Of a DNA stretch of 64,000 bases, positions 1 through 8,867 are shown piece by piece. The stretch spans positions 2,480,001 to 2,544,000 of the forward strand of contig NZ_CP023202.1 of NCBI RefSeq assembly GCF_000220705.2. Direction: 5' to 3'. Positions within the stretch are counted from its first letter, which is position 1; each line of letters begins with the position of its first letter. Position numbers and translations under genes: made by a program. The notes under the pieces were generated by a model. It worked only from the letters and a program-made list of their open reading frames with translations. It was not told the origin of the DNA and did not search any database. Source of the stretch: Streptomyces xinghaiensis S187. Lineage in GTDB: Bacteria; Actinomycetota; Actinomycetes; Streptomycetales; Streptomycetaceae.

Positions 1-1518
1 CTCCTCGACGAGCACCCTCTCGGCGTCCTGGAAGGTCTCGATGGCCTTCTGGGTGTCGCTCTCGGCGTTGGCCTCGTCGATGAGGCTGTCGAACTTCTCG
101 TTGCTCCACTTGCCGTCGTTGGACGAGGCGTTGGTGTAGTAGAGCGGCTGGAGGAAGTTCTGGATCAGCGGGTAGTCCATCTGCCAGCCGGCCCGGAAGG
201 GGCCCGTCATGCGCTGGTCGCCGATCTGGTTGCGGTAGTCCGCGAAGGTGCCGACCGGGTTGACGGTGCAGGCGCTGTCCCGGCCGAGGGCGTTGTTGAT
301 GCTGTTGCAGACGGCGTCGAGCCATTCGCGGTGGGAGCCGGTGTCGACATTGGAGGTGAGGGTGATCTTCCCGCCGGGGAGGCCGCCGGCGTCCTCGATC
401 ATCTTCTTCGCCTCGTCCGGGTCGTACTCGCAGGCCTGGCCGCACAGACCCTTCTCGTAGCCGCCCTCCTCACCGAGGACGGGCGAGGTCCAGTCACTGG
501 CGGGGGTGCGGGTGTTGCTGAAGATCTGCTCGGTGATCTGCTCGCGGTTGATGGCCCGGGAAATGCCCTTGCGCAGCTGCTCCTTCCCCTCCCCCCACGC
601 CTCCTCGTAGAAAGGGAAGGCGAGGGTCTGGATGATCCCGGCCGGCTGGTTGATGTAGCGGTCGCCGAGGTCGTTCTCGACGTTCTTCAGCTGGGCGGCG
701 GGGATGTCGTCGGCGAGGTCGAGGTTGCCGGCGAGGAGGTCGGTGTAGGCGGCGTTGTTGTCGGTGTAGACCTTGAGGTCGACGCCGCCGTTCTGCGCCT
801 CGTCCGGGCCGGGGTAGTCCTCCCACTTCCGCAGCTTCATCGCGGAGCCCTTGGTGTACGACTCGACCTGGTAGGGGCCGTTGCCGACGGGCTTCCTCAC
901 CCAGGCGTCGTGGTCCTCGAAGAAGGCCCGGGGCAGCGGGGCGAAGGCGTTGTAGCCGAGGGTGTCGGGCCAGGTGGAGAACTTCTGGCTGAGCTCGACG
1001 GTGAAGGTGCGGTCGTCCTCGACCTTCAGTCCGGAGAGCGTCTCGGCCGTCGGATCGCCCTCCTCCGGGTGGACCGCGTCGTACCCCTCGATGTACTCGA
1101 AGAAGTAGGCGTTCTTCTGCGCGTTGCGGACGTCGGCGCCGTAGTTCCAGGCGTCCACGAACGATTTGGCCGTGACCTTCTCGCCGTTGCTGAACGTCCA
1201 GCCGTCCTTGATCTTGACGGTGAAGTTCTGCGAGTCGTCGGTGGTGATGCTCTCGGCGAGCATGTCCTTGGCCTCGCCGGTCTCCGGGTCGTACCGCTTG
1301 AGCCCCCGGAAGATCATGTCGAGGACCTTGCCGCCCTGGACCTCGTTGGTGTTCGCCGGCTCCAGCGGGTTCTGCGGGTCGCCCCAGGAGGAGCTGAGTA
1401 CGCCGTTCCCGTCCCCTCCCCCGCTCCCGCCGCCGTCGTCGTCCCCGCCGCAGGCGGTCGCCGCCAGTGCGACGGCGATCGCGCAGGCGGCCCATCTGGC
1501 GTGCAGGGATCGGCGCAT
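1..1518 (-). CDS. Peptide ABC transporter substrate-binding lipoprotein (C-terminus off the window)
   Basis: Extracellular solute-binding protein of the SBP_bac_5 (OppA/DppA) family, which captures peptides outside the membrane for an ABC importer. The ATG at 1518 gives a short basic N-region, a hydrophobic stretch and a lipobox ending in ATAC at about residue 22, so it should be a lipid-anchored protein. An Asp/Gly-rich linker follows. The mature part carries the family pattern GWTFSNGEKVTAKSF and NREQITEQIF. The frame is open to base 1, so the C-terminus is missing. It is similar throughout to the binding protein at 6708-8324, suggesting duplication. A toxin-antitoxin pair and a strong terminator separate it from the ABC operon, so it probably starts its own transcription unit. 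Substrate unknown. Confidence 0.9.
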   Translation of the reverse strand, partial: MRRSLHARWAACAIAVALAATACGGDDDGGGSGGGDGNGVLSSSWGDPQNPLEPANTNEVQGGKVLDMIFRGLKRYDPETGEAKDMLAESITTDDSQNFTVKIKDGWTFSNGEKVTAKSFVDAWNYGADVRNAQKNAYFFEYIEGYDAVHPEEGDPTAETLSGLKVEDDRTFTVELSQKFSTWPDTLGYNAFAPLPRAFFEDHDAWVRKPVGNGPYQVESYTKGSAMKLRKWEDYPGPDEAQNGGVDLKVYTDNNAAYTDLLAGNLDLADDIPAAQLKNVENDLGDRYINQPAGIIQTLAFPFYEEAWGEGKEQLRKGISRAINREQITEQIFSNTRTPASDWTSPVLGEEGGYEKGLCGQACEYDPDEAKKMIEDAGGLPGGKITLTSNVDTGSHREWLDAVCNSINNALGRDSACTVNPVGTFADYRNQIGDQRMTGPFRAGWQMDYPLIQNFLQPLYYTNASSNDGKWSNEKFDSLIDEANAESDTQKAIETFQDAERVLVEE

Positions 1519-1672
1519 GAGGTGCCTCCTCGGTCGGGAACGGACGCCCGATCCCATCCGAACCCGGCCCGCCCGCCCCCGCACCCCGGCCTGAGCCATC
1601 CGCGCGGGCGGCGGCCGGGGAGTCACCCGCCTGCGGGAGCGGGCGTCCGGGGGACCTCTGGGTGCACCCGGC

Positions 1673-1697
1673 CGGTATTCAACGGTATTCTCGCCGT
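1673..1697 (+). promoter_or_regulatory. Possible leaderless promoter / operator of the toxin-antitoxin pair
   Basis: An 8-base direct repeat, CGGTATTC, occurs at 1673-1680 and 1683-1690. TATTCT at 1686-1691 fits a -10 hexamer and lies six bases before the antitoxin ATG at 1698, so transcription could start at or next to the ATG without a Shine-Dalgarno leader. No convincing -35 is visible. The repeats could be autoregulatory sites for the ribbon-helix-helix antitoxin. This is inference from position only. Confidence 0.35.
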
Positions 1698-1961
1698 ATG
1701 GCTGACACCACCATCAAGATCACCGATGACGTCCGCGACCGCCTGCGCATACTGGCCGAGGAGCGCGGCACCAGTGTGCGCAGCCTGGTGGAGCGGATGG
1801 CCACGGAGACGCCCACCGAGGCGGAGCGCGCCGAGCGCACCGCCCGGGGCCTGGCCTACATCCGTGCGAACCTCTGCCCGGACCTCACCGAGGACGACGT
1901 GCGCCGGGCCCAGCAGTGGCGTGCCGACATCGCGGCCGGCCGCCTCGGGAGCCGCAGGTGA
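1698..1961 (+). CDS. Ribbon-helix-helix antitoxin (VapB-like)
   Basis: An 87-residue protein. The N-terminus TIKITDDVRDRLRILAEE and the following SVRSLVERM form the beta-strand/helix/helix pattern of small Arc/CopG-type antitoxins, which bind DNA as dimers. The C-terminal half is charged and helical and would wrap the toxin. The ATG at 1698 was chosen over the GTG at 1662 because homology-like sequence begins there. The stop overlaps the toxin GTG by three bases (GTGA), the usual translational coupling of such pairs. Confidence 0.75.
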   Translation: MADTTIKITDDVRDRLRILAEERGTSVRSLVERMATETPTEAERAERTARGLAYIRANLCPDLTEDDVRRAQQWRADIAAGRLGSRR

Positions 1962-2329
1962 TCATCCTTGACCACACGGCGGTGCTCGCGCTCTGCCGCG
2001 GGCACCGCTTCCTCTCCGGCCTGGCGGTCGTGGAGGCCGGTGACCCCGCCCAGCGGGCCCAGGTGCCCGCCCTGTGCCTGGTCGCGGCCAGTCTCGAACT
2101 CCCGGGCGCCGCCGCCCACCTGGGAGCCCTCCCGGGCCTGGAGTTCCTCCCCCTCGACTTCGCCGCGACCGCCGCCGTGGAGCAGGCCGCCGGCGCCGGG
2201 CTGGACTGGCGCCACGCCCACGCCGTCTACGCCGCCGTCTCCGACCCGGCGGGCGGCCAGGTGCTGAGCGGCGCCCCGGAGGCGTACGACGGAACCGGCG
2301 TGTGGGTGGTGGACATCGGCAAGCCGTGA
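1958..2329 (+). CDS. PIN-like toxin partner
   Basis: A 123-residue protein starting at the GTG that overlaps the antitoxin stop. The start IILDHTAVLAL matches the first strand and first catalytic Asp of PIN-domain ribonucleases, and the spacing and size fit VapC-type toxins. The later acidic residues that normally complete the metal site are hard to find: the usual D-A-H-like motif reads RHAHAVYAA. It could be a catalytically altered or inactive PIN protein, or a divergent Streptomyces subfamily. It ends ten bases before a strong hairpin. The two-gene arrangement supports the toxin role better than the sequence does. Confidence 0.6.
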   Translation: MIILDHTAVLALCRGHRFLSGLAVVEAGDPAQRAQVPALCLVAASLELPGAAAHLGALPGLEFLPLDFAATAAVEQAAGAGLDWRHAHAVYAAVSDPAGGQVLSGAPEAYDGTGVWVVDIGKP

Positions 2330-2339
2330 CCATGTGAAC

Positions 2340-2375
2340 GGCCCCGGCCCCGGGTTGATGTCCGGGGCCGGGGCC
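2340..2375. terminator. Bidirectional hairpin terminator
   Basis: Perfect 14-bp GC-only stem (2340-2353 with 2362-2375) around an 8-base loop. It lies between the convergent ends of the toxin gene and the ABC operon, without a T-tract, as is usual in Streptomyces. Confidence 0.85.
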
Positions 2376-2422
2376 GGGTCCGTCCCGCCTCGCGTCGGGC
2401 GCGGGGCGGGGAGCGGCGGGCG

Positions 2423-3619
2423 TTACGCGTGGACGACGTCCTTCTCCTCCGCGAAGTGGCAGGCCGACTCGTGGGCCACCGGGCCGTCGGAGCCCCGGAA
2501 GTGCTCCGGGACCGCCAGCAGCGGCTCCTCCTCGGCGCACTTGTCCTGGGCCTTCCAGCAGCGGGTGCGGAAGCGGCAGCCGGACGGCGGGTTCGCCGGG
2601 GACGGGACGTCGCCGGTCAGCAGGATCCGCTCACGGCCCTCGCGCAGCTCCGGGTCCGGGACGGGGACGGCGGAGAGCAGCGCCTGGGTGTAGGGGTGCG
2701 TCGGGTGGTCGTAGATCTCCTCGTCGGTGCCGATCTCGGCCATCTTGCCGAGGTACATGACCCCGACCCGGTCGGAGATGTGGCGGACGATGGAGAGGTC
2801 GTGCGCGATGAAGATGTAGGAGAGGTTGAACTCGTCCTGCAGCTTCTCCATCAGGTTGATCACCTGCGCCTGGACGGAGACGTCCAGCGCCGAGACCGGC
2901 TCGTCGCAGATGATGACCTCGGGGTTGAGGGCGAGGCCGCGGGCGATGCCGATGCGCTGCCGCTGTCCGCCGGAGAACTGGTGCGGATAGCGGTTGATGT
3001 ACTCGGGGTTGAGCCCGACGACGTCCAGCAGGTCCTGCACCCGGCGCCGCCGGTCGCCCTTGGGGGCGACCTCGGGGTGGATCTCGAAGGGCTCACCGAT
3101 GATGTCGCCCACCGTCATCCGCGGGTTGAGCGAGGTGTACGGGTCCTGGAACACCATCTGGATGTTGCGGCGGACGGCCTTCAGGGCCCGCCCGGACAGC
3201 TTGGTGATGTCCTGGCCCTTGTAGAAGACCTCGCCGGCGGTGGCGTGCTCCAGCGTCATCAGCAGCTTGGCCACGGTGGACTTGCCGCAGCCGGACTCGC
3301 CCACGATGCCCAGGGTCTCGCCCTGGTGCAGATCGAAGGAGATGCCGTCGACGGCCTTGACCGCGCCGATCTTCCGCTTGAGGAGGATGCCCTGGGTCAG
3401 CGGGAAGTGCTTGACCAGGTTGCGCACCTGCAGGATCGGCTCGCCGCGCTCGACCGGCGCCTCGATGGCCGCCACGGCCTCCGCCGCCTCGTCGGCCGCC
3501 CGGGCCGCGTCGATGTCGGCCGCGGTCTTCTCGGCCCGGGCCGCGGCCTCCGTCTTCGCGTCGTTCTTCGCGACCTCGGAAACGTTCCCGGCCTCGTCCT
3601 TTTTGCTGATCTCAGCCAT
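2423..3619 (-). CDS. Peptide ABC transporter ATP-binding protein (DppF/OppF type)
   Basis: A 398-residue cytoplasmic ATPase that powers peptide import, the last gene of the five-gene operon. An unusual alanine/glutamate-rich extension of about 60 residues precedes the ABC domain. Walker A is GESGCGKST, followed by Q-loop FQDPYTSLNPR, signature FSGGQRQRIGIARGL, Walker B VIICDEPVSALD and the switch His in FIAHDLS. The C-terminal oligopeptide-transporter domain has the Cys pattern CRFRTRCWKAQDKC, typical of DppF/OppF and sometimes a cluster site. The start overlaps the end of the upstream ATPase gene by eight bases, so translation is coupled. Dipeptide versus oligopeptide preference cannot be read from sequence. 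Confidence 0.93.
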   Translation of the reverse strand: MAEISKKDEAGNVSEVAKNDAKTEAAARAEKTAADIDAARAADEAAEAVAAIEAPVERGEPILQVRNLVKHFPLTQGILLKRKIGAVKAVDGISFDLHQGETLGIVGESGCGKSTVAKLLMTLEHATAGEVFYKGQDITKLSGRALKAVRRNIQMVFQDPYTSLNPRMTVGDIIGEPFEIHPEVAPKGDRRRRVQDLLDVVGLNPEYINRYPHQFSGGQRQRIGIARGLALNPEVIICDEPVSALDVSVQAQVINLMEKLQDEFNLSYIFIAHDLSIVRHISDRVGVMYLGKMAEIGTDEEIYDHPTHPYTQALLSAVPVPDPELREGRERILLTGDVPSPANPPSGCRFRTRCWKAQDKCAEEEPLLAVPEHFRGSDGPVAHESACHFAEEKDVVHA

Positions 3620-4667
3620 GGATCGTCTCCTCCCAGAAGTGGCAAGCGCTGACGCGGCCGTCGAGTTCCGTACCGTCCCGCTCGGTGACCTGGTACAGCG
3701 GCGGGATGTCGGTGCGGCAGACGTCCTGCGCCCTGGGGCAGCGCGGGTTGAAGGCGCAGCCCGGCGGGATGCGGGTCAGGTTGGGCGGCAGGCCCTTGAT
3801 CGCGTAGAGCTCCTGGCCCTTCTGGTCCAGCCGCGGGATGGAGTCGAGCAGGCCACGGGTGTACGGGTGCGCGGGCCGCTTGTAGAGCTCGTGGACGGGG
3901 GCGGTCTCCACGATCCGGCCCGCGTACATCACGGCGATCTTGTCGGCGACGTCCGCGACCACGCCCAGGTCGTGCGTGATCAGGATGAGGCCCATGTGGA
4001 ACTCGCGCTGGAGCTCGGCGAGCAGGTCCATCACCTGGGCCTGGACGGTCACGTCCAGCGCCGTCGTCGGCTCGTCCGCGATGATCAGGTCCGGCTCCAG
4101 GGCCAGCGCCATCGCGATCATGATGCGCTGCCGCATACCGCCGGAGAACTGGTGCGGATAGTCGTTCACCCGCTGCCGGGCGGCGGGGATCTTCACCCGC
4201 TCCATCAGCTCCACGGCCTTGGCCTTGGCGGCCTTCCGGGACAGGCCCTGGTGGACGCGGTACATCTCGCCCAGCTGGAAGCCGACGGAGAAGACCGGGT
4301 TGAGCGAGGACAGCGCGTCCTGGAAGATCATCGCCATCTTGGCGCCGCGGATCTTCCGGCGTTCCTCGGCGGACATCTTGAGCATGTCCTGGCCGCGGAA
4401 GAGGATCTCGCCCTTGGGGATGCGTCCGGGCGGCATGTCGAGGATGCCCATGACCGCCTGCGCGGTCACGGACTTGCCGGAGCCGGACTCGCCGAGCACG
4501 GCGAGGGTCTCACCGGCGGCCACGGAGTAGTTGACGCCGTTGACGGCCTTGGCCACGCCGTCGCGGGTGTGGAACTCCACGTGCAGATCGCGGACTTCGA
4601 GCAGCGGGGCGGCGTCCGCCCCGCCCGGGGGCTTGGGCTCGGCTGAGGTCTTCTCGATGGTGGTCAC
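3612..4667 (-). CDS. Peptide ABC transporter ATP-binding protein (DppD/OppD type)
   Basis: A 351-residue partner ATPase that forms a heterodimer with the product of the next gene beneath the two permeases. Walker A is GESGSGKSVTAQ, the signature FSGGMRQRIMIAMAL, Walker B LIIADEPTTALD and the H-loop ITHDLGVV. The C-terminal cysteine cluster (CAFNPRCPRAQDVC) is the family's. The ATG at 4667 lies 11 bases after the permease stop. Codon use is strongly GC-ending, unlike the two permease genes just upstream. Confidence 0.93.
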   Translation of the reverse strand: MTTIEKTSAEPKPPGGADAAPLLEVRDLHVEFHTRDGVAKAVNGVNYSVAAGETLAVLGESGSGKSVTAQAVMGILDMPPGRIPKGEILFRGQDMLKMSAEERRKIRGAKMAMIFQDALSSLNPVFSVGFQLGEMYRVHQGLSRKAAKAKAVELMERVKIPAARQRVNDYPHQFSGGMRQRIMIAMALALEPDLIIADEPTTALDVTVQAQVMDLLAELQREFHMGLILITHDLGVVADVADKIAVMYAGRIVETAPVHELYKRPAHPYTRGLLDSIPRLDQKGQELYAIKGLPPNLTRIPPGCAFNPRCPRAQDVCRTDIPPLYQVTERDGTELDGRVSACHFWEETIHG

Positions 4668-4678
4668 GTACGCCTCCC

Positions 4679-5650
4679 TCAGCGCAGCTTGGGGTCGAGG
4701 GCGTTGCGGACCGCATCGCCGAGCATGATGAACGCCAGCACCGTGACCGACACCATGACGGCCGGGGCCAGCAGAGCGTGCGGCGCATTACGTAGCTGGA
4801 CGGCCCCATCGGAGACGTCCATGCCCCATGAGACCGTGGGCGGCGAAATGCCGATGCCCAGGAAGGACAGACTGGCCTCGGCCGCGATGTAGCCGCCGAG
4901 CGCAATGGTGGCGACGACGATGACCGGAGCGACGGCGTTGGGTAGCACGTGCCGCAGCAGAATCCTGCCAGTTCCGGCTCCAAGAGCTTTCGCGGCCTGG
5001 ACGTAGTCCGACTGTTTGGTCGTGATCACCGAGCCGCGGGTGACACGGGCGATCTGGGTCCAGCCGAGGAAGGCCAGAGCCAGCGAGACGATCCAGACGG
5101 TGCGGACGTCGAAGACGTTGAGCACGACCATCGCGCCGAGCAGGAACGGCAGTCCGGCGAACACGTCGAGGATCCGGGAGAGGATGCTGTCGATCCAGCC
5201 GCCGAAGTATCCGGCGATCATACCGAGCAGGCCGCCGAAGAGGGTGACCAGCAGCGTCACGGCGATACCGACGGTTACGGAGGCGCGAGCGCCGTGGACC
5301 ACCCGCGCGTAAATGCTGCGTCCCTGGTGGTCGTAGCCGAGCCACTCGGGTGAGAAGAAGTGTGTCAGCTGGGGCGCCTGGAGGAAGTGGTTCGCCAGGT
5401 CACCACGTCGCGGTGATGCGCTGGTGAAAAGGGTCGGCCAGGCGGCCATCACCAGCAGCAGGACAATCAGCACGGCAGAGATCACGAAGAGCGGGTTGCG
5501 CCGCAAGTCGTGCCAGGCGTCGGACCACAGACTCCGCGGCTTGCCGACCGGACCGCCCTCACCGTTGCCCGTGCCGGGGGTGTCGGCAGTCTTGTCCAGG
5601 TCCGCCGGGGTCGCCGGCGCAGGGACGGTGGCTTGAGTGACGTCAGACAT
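4679..5650 (-). CDS. Peptide ABC transporter permease (DppC/OppC type)
   Basis: A 323-residue inner-membrane permease. A soluble N-terminus of about 45 residues precedes the first membrane helix (about 50-70), followed by a long periplasmic-side loop and five more helices. The EAA loop reads AAKALGAGTGRILLRHVLPN, the contact site for the ATPases. The OppC N-terminal segment before the first helix is present. The start overlaps the upstream permease gene by eight bases. More codons here end in A or T (TCT, ACT, GGT, CTT) than in the ATPase genes of the same operon. Confidence 0.93.
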   Translation of the reverse strand: MSDVTQATVPAPATPADLDKTADTPGTGNGEGGPVGKPRSLWSDAWHDLRRNPLFVISAVLIVLLLVMAAWPTLFTSASPRRGDLANHFLQAPQLTHFFSPEWLGYDHQGRSIYARVVHGARASVTVGIAVTLLVTLFGGLLGMIAGYFGGWIDSILSRILDVFAGLPFLLGAMVVLNVFDVRTVWIVSLALAFLGWTQIARVTRGSVITTKQSDYVQAAKALGAGTGRILLRHVLPNAVAPVIVVATIALGGYIAAEASLSFLGIGISPPTVSWGMDVSDGAVQLRNAPHALLAPAVMVSVTVLAFIMLGDAVRNALDPKLR

Positions 5651-6572
5651 AACGGATCCTCGGGTCCAGGACCGCGTAAAGCAGGTCGACGATCAGGCTG
5701 ATGGTGAGGTAGAGGATGACGAGCAGGGTGACGACACCCACCACCGTCGATCCCTCACGGCGGAGCAGTGCCTCGTAGACGAGGTTACCGACACCCTGGA
5801 CGTTGAAGATGCCCTCCGTGATGACCGCTCCACCGAGCAGCGCGCCGAGGTCGGTACCGAGGAAGGTGACCACTGGGATCAGGGAGTTGCGCATCAGATG
5901 CACTCCGATAACTCTGCGGCGCGGCAAACCCTTGGCGATGGCGGTGCGGATGTAGTCGGACCGTAGGTTCTCCACGACGGAGGTGCGGGTCAGCCGGACC
6001 ACGTAGGCCAGGGAGAGCGAACCGAGCACGATCGCCGGCATCAGCAGATCGCCGAGGGCCTCCGAGTCCTGCACCGTGGGCGTCAGCAGCTGAAACTTGA
6101 AGGCAAGCCAGAACTGCGCGGTGTAGCCCAGGACGAAGGAGGGGACGGAGATCAGCAGCAGGGTGAAGATCAGCATGCCGCGGTCCAGCAGCCGGTCCGC
6201 CCAGAGCCCGGCCACGATACCGAGCGAGATGCCGACGAGGACCGTAAAGGTGAAGGCGAACAGGGTCAGCCGGATGGTGATCGGGAGCGCGTCGGCGATG
6301 ACCTCGGACACCGGTCGCTGGCTGGCGATCTGGGTGCCGAAGTCACCCTGGAACAGCCCTCCGATGTAGTTCAGATACTGCTGCCACAGAGGCAGATCAA
6401 GGCCGAGGTCCTTCTTCAACGCCGCGATCTGTGCCGGGTCGACGGACTGCTCGCCCCAGAGGGCCCGCACGGGATCGCCGGGCAGGCTGTACATCATGAG
6501 GAAGATCAGCAGGGTTGACCCGAGGAAAACCGGTATCGCCTGGAGCAGTCGCCGCACGACATAGCGCCCCAT
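5643..6572 (-). CDS. Peptide ABC transporter permease (DppB/OppB type)
   Basis: A 309-residue permease opening with the classic DppB start MGRYVVRRLLQAIPVFLGST, in which the first membrane helix begins at about residue 9. Six helices are expected. The EAA loop is AKGLPRRRVIGVHLMRNSL. It follows the binding protein gene after a 135-base gap, which could allow differential expression of the binding protein. Base composition resembles the next permease rather than the ATPases. Confidence 0.93.
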   Translation of the reverse strand: MGRYVVRRLLQAIPVFLGSTLLIFLMMYSLPGDPVRALWGEQSVDPAQIAALKKDLGLDLPLWQQYLNYIGGLFQGDFGTQIASQRPVSEVIADALPITIRLTLFAFTFTVLVGISLGIVAGLWADRLLDRGMLIFTLLLISVPSFVLGYTAQFWLAFKFQLLTPTVQDSEALGDLLMPAIVLGSLSLAYVVRLTRTSVVENLRSDYIRTAIAKGLPRRRVIGVHLMRNSLIPVVTFLGTDLGALLGGAVITEGIFNVQGVGNLVYEALLRREGSTVVGVVTLLVILYLTISLIVDLLYAVLDPRIRYV

Positions 6573-6707
6573 GTTGCCTCCATTGAGATACGGACGGCCC
6601 CAAGGGGCCGCTCCACTGCGGGAACGGCCCCCGGGGTGCCTGCCCCGACGGTGCCGGATCGCGGCGCCGCCGGGGAACGGCTTGATGCGGAACGAGCCGC
6701 GCGCGTA

Positions 6708-8324
6708 CTACTTGACGGTGACTTCGTTGACCACGATGTCGCCGTGCCAGTCGGTCGTGACGTTCTCGACGTCCTTGCCGTAGCCGGCGTTGATCTTGTA
6801 GTTGAACACCGGGATGGCGGGCATCTCCTCGGCCAGCTTGAGCTCGACCTCCTGGTAGATCTTGACCGACTCCTCCAGGCTCTCGGCGTTGTCGCCCTTC
6901 TCCATCAGCTTGTCGATCTCCTTGTTGGAGAAGCGACCGCTGTTGGCCTCGGCCTTGGTGTGGTAGAGCTCCCGCATGAAGTTGACGTTCACCGGGTAGT
7001 CGGCCACCCAGCCACCGCGGTACATGCCCTTGACCTTGTTGGCGTCACGCAGGTCGAGGTCCGTCTGGAAGTCCGGCTTGGAGTCCGGGATGCACTCCAC
7101 ACCGGTGTTCTGGCGGATGTTCTCGCAGACCGCGGTGATCCAGTCCTTGTGGCCGCCGTCGGCGTTGAACTGAATCCAGACCTTGTTGCCCGGGACGCCG
7201 CCGCCTTCCTCGACCAGTTCCTTGGCCCGCTTCGGGTCGAACTTGAAGGCCGGCGAGTCGAGGTCCTGGTTGCCCATGACCTGCGGCGGGGTGAAGCTGG
7301 TGGCCGCGTCGCGGGTGCCGTTCAGCACGGTCTTGGCGATGGTCTCGCGGTCGATCGCCATGGACAGACCCTGGATGACCTTGGGGTCGACGTCCTTGAA
7401 CGGCTTGCTGTAGAAGGCCGGGACGATGCTCTGGACGCCGGCGAAGGGCTCCTCGATCGCCCGGTCGCCCAGGTCGCTCTTGTACTTGGGCAGGTCGCGA
7501 GACGCGATCTGGCGCACCACGTCGAGGTTGCCCGAGATGAGCTCCTGGTACGCGGCCTCGGGGGTCGAGTAGTTCTTGAACTGGATGCCCTTGTTGGCCG
7601 CCTTGTCGTCGCCCTTGTACTTGTCGTAGGCGGCGACCTGGAACAGCTTCTTGTGGTTCCACTTCTCGAACTTGTACGGCCCGTTGCCCACCGGGTTCTT
7701 GGCGAACGCCTTCGGGTCCTCCATGGCCGACTTGGGCAGCGGGGCCCAGGTCGTGTAGCCCAGCTTGTACTCGAAGTACGGGACGGCCTCGGCGAGCTCG
7801 ATGGTGAAGGTGAGGTCGTCGACGACCTTCAGACCGGACATCGTGTCGGCCTTGGCGTCACCCTTCTCCGGGTGGACGTCCGCGTAGCCCTTGATGTCGG
7901 CGAACCAGAAGCTGTTCTTCTGGTTGTTCTTGATGTGGGCGGCCCAGTTCCAGGTGTCCACGTAGGACTGGGCGGTGACCTTCTCGCCGTTGTGGAAGGT
8001 CCAGCCGTCCTTCAGCTTGACCGTCCAGGTCTTCGAGTCCTCGGTCTCGATGGACTCGGCGTTCAGGTAGACCGGCTTGCCCTCGTTGTCGTGCTCGAGG
8101 AGCTGGGTGAAGAGCGCCTTGACGATGTAGCTGCCGTTGCTCTCGTTCGTGTCCGAGGGGATCGGCGCGTTCTGCGGCTCGCCGACCTCGATCGAGACGT
8201 AGCCCTCGGGCTTGCCGGAGCTCGACTTCTTGCCGTCGTCGCCGCTGTCGCCGCCGCACGCCGTCACGGCCATCGTTACGGCTATCGCACCCGCAGCGAA
8301 CTTGGCACTTCTGGCACCGCGCAT
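6708..8324 (-). CDS. Peptide ABC transporter substrate-binding lipoprotein
   Basis: First gene of the peptide-uptake operon, 538 residues. The ATG at 8324 follows a good ribosome site (GAGGAGG, read on the minus strand). A signal peptide ends in a lipobox AVTAC at about residue 23, followed by an Asp/Lys/Ser linker. The SBP_bac_5 fold is shown by GWTFHNGEKVTAQSYVDTWN and GNGPYKFEKWNHKK. It should be anchored outside the membrane and deliver peptides to the two permeases. In Streptomyces similar five-gene operons include BldK, which imports a developmental peptide signal. Gene order here (binding protein first) differs from what I recall for bldK, so I do not assign that name. Confidence 0.93.
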   Translation of the reverse strand: MRGARSAKFAAGAIAVTMAVTACGGDSGDDGKKSSSGKPEGYVSIEVGEPQNAPIPSDTNESNGSYIVKALFTQLLEHDNEGKPVYLNAESIETEDSKTWTVKLKDGWTFHNGEKVTAQSYVDTWNWAAHIKNNQKNSFWFADIKGYADVHPEKGDAKADTMSGLKVVDDLTFTIELAEAVPYFEYKLGYTTWAPLPKSAMEDPKAFAKNPVGNGPYKFEKWNHKKLFQVAAYDKYKGDDKAANKGIQFKNYSTPEAAYQELISGNLDVVRQIASRDLPKYKSDLGDRAIEEPFAGVQSIVPAFYSKPFKDVDPKVIQGLSMAIDRETIAKTVLNGTRDAATSFTPPQVMGNQDLDSPAFKFDPKRAKELVEEGGGVPGNKVWIQFNADGGHKDWITAVCENIRQNTGVECIPDSKPDFQTDLDLRDANKVKGMYRGGWVADYPVNVNFMRELYHTKAEANSGRFSNKEIDKLMEKGDNAESLEESVKIYQEVELKLAEEMPAIPVFNYKINAGYGKDVENVTTDWHGDIVVNEVTVK

Positions 8325-8673
8325 GGGTGTGCCTCCTCAGGAGTCCATCGTCAGTACATGGAAGGGCGCCGGTCGCGGGCTGACACCCCTGACAGCCGCA
8401 GCCGGCACCTGTGCTCGTGAGTCGGCGCGCTCCCCACAGCGCGTGACCCATTGACCCGAGCTCGATGGACCCCACTATCGGTCACCCGGGACCCTTGAAA
8501 CCACACGTCAGGGATCTCGGTTTGGTCACATCAACCAGGCCGGATGGCCGAAATCCGGGCAAACTAAGCCCATACAGACAGGCACGAAACGGACTGTTAA
8601 CTCACGTTCCGGATCACAGGGACCGATAGTCGAACGTCGTCCCACCGAAATCAGATTGACAACGGAGATCATC

Positions 8674-8706
8674 AAGGCCCGGTGAGAGCCCTGCTCAGGG
8701 GGCCTT
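8674..8706 (-). terminator. Possible terminator downstream of typA (distal)
   Basis: A 7-bp stem (AAGGCCC, 8674-8680, with GGGCCTT, 8700-8706) encloses a smaller GAGC/GCTC hairpin. It lies between the end of typA and the start of the peptide operon. Confidence 0.45.
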
Positions 8707-8744
8707 TCCGGCGGGTCCGCCGGGCGACAGTTACCCGCGCGTAG

Positions 8745-8763
8745 CTCGCCGGAAACCGGCGAG
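8745..8763 (-). terminator. Hairpin terminator downstream of typA (proximal)
   Basis: Perfect 8-bp stem CTCGCCGG (8745-8752) / CCGGCGAG (8756-8763) with an AAA loop, about 105 bases past the typA stop. Confidence 0.5.
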
Positions 8764-8867
8764 AACGAGCCATCCGGCCGGGCCCCCCGGGGGAACGCCG
8801 CCGGGGGCGCCCCGCAGGACGCCCCCGGAAGGGCCGGAAGGACCGCGGCGGTACGGCCGCGGAGACC

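Larger units (their letters stand above)
8325..8867. other. Intergenic region upstream of the peptide-uptake operon
   Basis: About 540 bases without a supported gene, lower in GC than the flanks. On the minus strand TAGTTT (8561-8566) with a weak TTTCGT 17 bases upstream (8584-8589) could be the operon promoter, leaving a leader of about 230 bases. The typA-proximal end carries two hairpins, listed separately. No riboswitch that I recognise. Confidence 0.4.

Noticed and set aside
2423..8324. Naming the peptide operon bldK
   Set aside because: The family and gene count fit, but the gene order as I recall it for bldK differs, and several paralogous operons exist in Streptomyces. A phylogeny would be needed.
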